A stretch of DNA of 9,122 bases from Cyanobacteria bacterium HKST-UBA02 (GTDB taxonomy: Bacteria; Cyanobacteriota; Vampirovibrionia; Obscuribacterales; Obscuribacteraceae), in the NCBI GenBank assembly GCA_020431945.1, contig JAGQHH010000049.1, positions 1 to 9,122 of the forward strand. The letters are read 5' to 3'. Below the pieces are notes generated by a model. That model was not told the origin of the DNA and searched no databases. It saw only the letters and a program-made list of their open reading frames with translations. Both the position numbers and the translations under genes were made by a program. Below are positions 6,075-9,122 of the stretch, one piece after another (position 1 is the first letter of the stretch; every line of letters begins with the position of its first letter).

Positions 6075-7352
6075 GCCCAGGGCGATGGTGACGAGTGCCC
6101 AGGCGAAAAAGGGCTGGATCACCACCGGCAGGAAGAAAGTAAGCAGGAAAAAGACCCAGGAGAGAGCCGGGAAACCCAGGATCAGATAGCGCAGGAGAAG
6201 AAGCCTGGTCCTGTTGAACTCGCCTTCTATGGGAGGGCTTTCGATCGGATAGCCGCCGACTACCGAATGCATCAGCCAGATTGCAGGCAGGGTGACAAAG
6301 ACATAATCCTGGCGGTGGGTATGGGGGCTGATTACAAGGAGCACCAGAACAGTGATGGAGCTCAGGATCATGAAACGCCTGTCATTCTCGGCTTCGCTGC
6401 TGACTTTGCGCCGGCGGCTCTCCCGGTACCAGATATATCCTATATAGAGGCTGACAGCCACCCAGACCAGGGCCGTCACCAGGTGGATGGCGCTGCCGTC
6501 GTTACCGAAAAGCACCACTAGCTGACCCCGGAGATTCTGCTGGGCATCCGGCGATACCCCGGTGGTGAGACCGCTTATCTCGCCGTATTTGAGGGCCTGG
6601 GGGTAGGAGAGAACATTGTGGGGACCGAGGATCACCAGGGAGGCGATGAGATAGACGAGACCGGCAAGGGTATAGCCGGCGAAAAATCTGATACCGCCCA
6701 GAAAAATTCCGGTAAGGAGCATGACCGGCGCGTATTGCGGCTTGAGCAGGCAGATGCCGCCGAGCACGCCGGCCCGGAACCACATCTTCTCTTTGAGGGC
6801 GATGAAATACCAGATGAAGAATGGATAGATGAGAAGCGCCACCTGGCCGAGCTTGAAGCAGACCCAGGCGGGAAATGATGCGAAAGTGGCTATATAAGTG
6901 AAATAGCGGCTGAACTTTCCTTTGATCGCCGTCTTGAGCAGGCTGTAGATACTGAATACGACACCGGCCATGCCCATGAGCTCCCAGGCTATCCATGCCT
7001 GTTTCATGCCTGTAAGCGGCAGGGGCATATTGAGGACGAAAAGATAGGGCGGGTATTGCGAGTAGAAGATCTTCTCGAGCTTGATATCGGGCACGAGCTT
7101 TTGCAGGTACTGATTCTGCAGGACGCCGTCATAGATGTCTATCCGGCTCTTGAGCGCTTCCCAGGCGAGGATGCCGTTGTTGTAGTAGAGCAGGAAATCG
7201 GCGGTGAAGACATCGTCGCCTCTTCTATAGGCGAAGATCTTGTCGTGGAGGAACTCGCCCACGGTGTTGGCGTAGGTTACGATCGCCCAGAGCAGGAGGA
7301 AGGAGAAATAAGCGAACCAGAGCTTTTTGAGCAGGTCGGGCTCATTTGCCAT
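6048..7352 (-). CDS. Polytopic membrane glycosyltransferase, GT87/DUF2029 family
   Basis: The product has 434 residues with about ten to thirteen hydrophobic helices (for example 11-29, 120-138, 149-166, 170-186, 225-243, 290-309, 328-343, 350-366, 386-408 and 410-429). GT87-type features are in the right order: an acidic first-loop motif ADFLLYYNNG (51-60) with Asp52, YDG near 74-76, YSQYPPYLF (97-105), KLGQ (167-170), LLKPQYAP (202-209) and a late SPHTHRQDYVF (342-352). Known GT-C enzymes of this family are mannosyltransferases using a polyprenyl-phosphate-linked sugar donor at the outer membrane face. Donor and acceptor here are unknown. It is the last gene of the glpD operon and its start overlaps the preceding gene by 11 nt, which suggests translational coupling. 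Its stop is 1 bp from that of rsgA. Family assignment is good; a sugar specificity would be guesswork. Confidence 0.82.
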   Translation of the reverse strand: MANEPDLLKKLWFAYFSFLLLWAIVTYANTVGEFLHDKIFAYRRGDDVFTADFLLYYNNGILAWEALKSRIDIYDGVLQNQYLQKLVPDIKLEKIFYSQYPPYLFVLNMPLPLTGMKQAWIAWELMGMAGVVFSIYSLLKTAIKGKFSRYFTYIATFASFPAWVCFKLGQVALLIYPFFIWYFIALKEKMWFRAGVLGGICLLKPQYAPVMLLTGIFLGGIRFFAGYTLAGLVYLIASLVILGPHNVLSYPQALKYGEISGLTTGVSPDAQQNLRGQLVVLFGNDGSAIHLVTALVWVAVSLYIGYIWYRESRRRKVSSEAENDRRFMILSSITVLVLLVISPHTHRQDYVFVTLPAIWLMHSVVGGYPIESPPIEGEFNRTRLLLLRYLILGFPALSWVFFLLTFFLPVVIQPFFAWALVTIALGTMIFAQKN

Positions 7353-8328
7353 TGAATTTCTCCCAGGCGGACGGATTGACCATATGCGCGGGCGGGCGTC
7401 CGGCGAAAGCGTCCACTATGGCGTCCACCGCCAGGCTCGTCATACGTGCCCGGGTGTCCACGCAGGCTGATCCTATATGCGGTGTCAGCACGACATTTTC
7501 CAGGGTCTTCAGTCGTTCCGGAACATTGGGCTCGTCCTCGAAGACATCGAGACCGGCGGCGAAAATCCGCCCGGCTTCGAGATGCTCCACCAGGGCGTCC
7601 TGGTCGATGACGGCACCCCTGGCGGTATTGACCAGAACAGCCCCGGGCTTCATGAGCTCGAGCTCTTGTTTTTTGATCAGGTGTCTGGTGGCATCATTGA
7701 GAGGGCAGTGAACGCTTATGAAGTCGGATTCGACAAGGAGCTCCTCCAGGCTCACCCGGCGGGCCCCGAGCTCCTGGCTATTCTCCTTCTCTCTTCTGTC
7801 GCTGGCGGAGGTATAGATGATCTTCATGCCGAAAGCCCGGGCGCGGGCGGCGAAGGCTCGCCCGATCCGGCCCATGCCGATGATTCCCATGGTCTTGCCG
7901 AAGATGTCCGGACCGAGCATGAGGTCGCTCTTGAAACCGGTCCATCCTCCCTGCCTCACATAGCGGTCGGCTTCGCAGACTCGCCGGCTGGCCGCCAGCA
8001 GAAGGGCGAAGGCCAGGTCTGCGGTGGCAGCGTCCAGGACGCCGGGTGTGTTGCAAACGAGAATGCCCCGGCGGCTTGCTTCCTCGATATCGACATTGTC
8101 GAAGCCCACCGCCCGATTCGATATCATGCGCAGGCGCGGGCAGCGATCCATGATACCGGCGGTGATGCCGTCCAGGGGCTCGCTGAGCACGGCGTCGACG
8201 TCGCTGACCAGGCTCTCGATATCCGACTCCGGAAGCGGCATGTCGCGATCGTGCTGGGTGAAAACCGCTGCCGATGCCAGTTTTTCAGCTGCCGGTCCGG
8301 AGAGGCTGCCGAACACCAGGACTTTCAT
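7342..8328 (-). CDS. D-isomer-specific 2-hydroxyacid dehydrogenase, glyoxylate/hydroxypyruvate reductase type
   Basis: The product has 328 residues, the usual length. The nucleotide-binding Rossmann motif is GMGRIG (151-156) followed by RAFAARARAFG. The catalytic triad is present: Arg237 in NTARGAVID, Glu266 in DVFEDEP, and His284 in TPHIGSA. The stretch NTPGVLDAATADLAFALLLA (93-112) and RYVRQGGW (122-129) are typical of the GyaR/GhrB branch, which reduces glyoxylate or hydroxypyruvate to glycolate or glycerate in the cytoplasm. After the second Rossmann strand the sequence is YTSASDRR, without the acidic residue usual for strict NAD use, so NADPH use is possible; this is inference. SerA is less likely because there is no C-terminal ACT domain. 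The start ATG overlaps the glpD stop by one base (TGATG), and the stop lies inside the GT87 start, so it is the middle gene of a coupled operon. Confidence 0.9.
   Translation of the reverse strand: MKVLVFGSLSGPAAEKLASAAVFTQHDRDMPLPESDIESLVSDVDAVLSEPLDGITAGIMDRCPRLRMISNRAVGFDNVDIEEASRRGILVCNTPGVLDAATADLAFALLLAASRRVCEADRYVRQGGWTGFKSDLMLGPDIFGKTMGIIGMGRIGRAFAARARAFGMKIIYTSASDRREKENSQELGARRVSLEELLVESDFISVHCPLNDATRHLIKKQELELMKPGAVLVNTARGAVIDQDALVEHLEAGRIFAAGLDVFEDEPNVPERLKTLENVVLTPHIGSACVDTRARMTSLAVDAIVDAFAGRPPAHMVNPSAWEKFNGK
7358..7364 (-). promoter_or_regulatory. Shine-Dalgarno site of the GT87 gene, inside the upstream gene
   Basis: Read on the minus strand this is GGGAGAA, ending five nt before the ATG at 7352 (the core GGGAG is seven nt away). 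It lies within the last codons of the 2-hydroxyacid dehydrogenase gene, so ribosomes finishing that gene pass over it. It supports the overlapping start. Confidence 0.6.
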
Positions 8329-9122
8329 CAGACGGTTTCCCCGACCTGGGCTCTGTCGCAGAAGACCATGTGACCGGTGAGGGTCCTTCTCACGGCCTCG
8401 AGCTCCATCTGGGTGCGCTGGTCATCCCAGCCGGTGATACCCTGCACCAGGCGAGCTACTTTCTCGGCTGCTTCCATGGTCTGCTCCTGGTGCACCAGAC
8501 CGAGCCTGATCCGCCGGAAGAGGATGTCTTCCAGGGAGACTGCCATCTCGCTCTTCACCACATAGACGACTTCCGCCATGATCGGCGGGAAATCGGGACA
8601 GATGCGCTTGTTCAGATAAGAATCCCGCTCCACCGAATCGAGGATCTCCAGGGCGCAGGCACCATAGCTTGCAATCAGGTGATCCAGGGTGGCAGGCTCG
8701 ATGCCGAGCTTGCGCGCCCGGGCGGAAATCTCCGCCGAGGTCGTCAGGTAGCCCTGTTTGGAGCCCCAACCGCCGAGCATGGTGGTGCCTGTTTCGGAAT
8801 GACCGGCGGTGTTGCCACCGGGAATGCCGGCCAGTATCCGGTCCACCACATGACCGGCGAGAATCCGATAATTGGTCAGCTTGCCGCCGATAAAACCGAC
8901 CATATTGGCAGGACCGTCGAATAAATGATGCTCTCTGGAGAGAGTGGAGGTGGTGCTCTCTTCGTGACCGGAGGCATCCTTGAGCATACTGCTGTCCGAG
9001 GCACCCACCAGGGGTCTCAGACCCGCCCAGGCGGCGATGACGTGCTCCCGGGCAAGCGCTCTCCTGCCGGCGTACTCGTTGACCACTCCCAGCAGATAGT
9101 CGACTTCTTCGGGCTCCGGCAG
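8328..9122 (-). CDS. glpD: FAD-dependent glycerol-3-phosphate dehydrogenase, C-terminal half (5' part outside window)
   Basis: The last 264 residues are visible; the frame is open through the right edge of the window. The fragment shows the end of the FAD-binding/substrate domain: EEVDYLLG (5-12), AAWAGLRPLV (30-39), SREH, and GGKLTNYR (79-86). These are followed by the GlpD-type C-terminal helical domain, including AEVVYVVKSEMAVSLEDILF and RRIRLG. The enzyme oxidises sn-glycerol 3-phosphate to dihydroxyacetone phosphate at the inner membrane and passes electrons to quinone. The C-terminal cysteines are scattered and do not form the iron-sulfur-type cluster region of GlpA, so the aerobic GlpD type fits better. 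The FAD dinucleotide motif at the N-terminus is outside the window. It is the first visible gene of a minus-strand operon, and its TGA overlaps the ATG of the 2-hydroxyacid dehydrogenase gene by one base. Confidence 0.88.
   Translation of the reverse strand: MPEPEEVDYLLGVVNEYAGRRALAREHVIAAWAGLRPLVGASDSSMLKDASGHEESTTSTLSREHHLFDGPANMVGFIGGKLTNYRILAGHVVDRILAGIPGGNTAGHSETGTTMLGGWGSKQGYLTTSAEISARARKLGIEPATLDHLIASYGACALEILDSVERDSYLNKRICPDFPPIMAEVVYVVKSEMAVSLEDILFRRIRLGLVHQEQTMEAAEKVARLVQGITGWDDQRTQMELEAVRRTLTGHMVFCDRAQVGETV
8336..8342 (-). promoter_or_regulatory. Probable Shine-Dalgarno site of the 2-hydroxyacid dehydrogenase gene, inside glpD
   Basis: Read on the minus strand this is GGGGAAA, seven nt before the ATG at 8328 and within the last codons of glpD. 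The match to the anti-Shine-Dalgarno is partial; re-initiation at the TGATG overlap would also work. Confidence 0.4.

Noticed and set aside
7477..8373. 298-codon plus-strand open frame, and a 216-codon one at 8274-8924
   Set aside because: Both are antisense to the 2-hydroxyacid dehydrogenase and glpD genes, which have full motif sets. The translations look like shadow sequence, with no domain or start context.

Overview
The window is a densely packed piece of a bacterial chromosome, GC-rich by eye (high fifties per cent). It holds seven protein genes, two of them cut by the window edges, and almost no non-coding DNA. No RNA gene, mobile element, CRISPR array or phage gene was seen. The only hint of taxonomy is indirect. 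The TypA sequence, and an RsgA C-terminal tail ending in an SRRTQ-type basic stretch, resemble what I remember of Cyanobacteriota, possibly a non-photosynthetic deep branch such as the Melainabacteria/Vampirovibrionia. This is an inference from memory and no photosynthesis gene is present to test it.

Layout: (1) 2-3050, plus strand: the end of a glucose/sorbosone dehydrogenase-type beta-propeller gene, then 10 bp later a gene for an exported 927-residue protein made almost entirely of eleven tandem helical repeats of about 82 residues. (2) 3052-6046: two ribosome-associated GTPase genes, typA (minus) and rsgA (plus), transcribed away from each other from a shared region of about 67 bp. (3) 6048-9122, minus strand: a tightly coupled three-gene operon. 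In transcription order it is the C-terminal half of FAD-dependent glycerol-3-phosphate dehydrogenase (glpD), a glyoxylate/hydroxypyruvate reductase-type 2-hydroxyacid dehydrogenase, and a polytopic GT87/DUF2029 glycosyltransferase. These genes overlap by 1 nt and 11 nt.

Both convergent junctions (repeat-protein gene/typA at 3051 and rsgA/GT87 at 6047) have stop codons separated by exactly one base, so any terminator must lie inside coding sequence. At the second junction a perfect 10-bp inverted repeat, centred on the two stop codons, flanks the gene ends.

Most of the window is ordinary housekeeping and metabolic content. The least familiar object is the secreted eleven-repeat helical protein, whose fold, partners and function I cannot assign. 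Its placement behind a sorbosone-dehydrogenase-type gene suggests, but does not show, a joint cell-envelope role.
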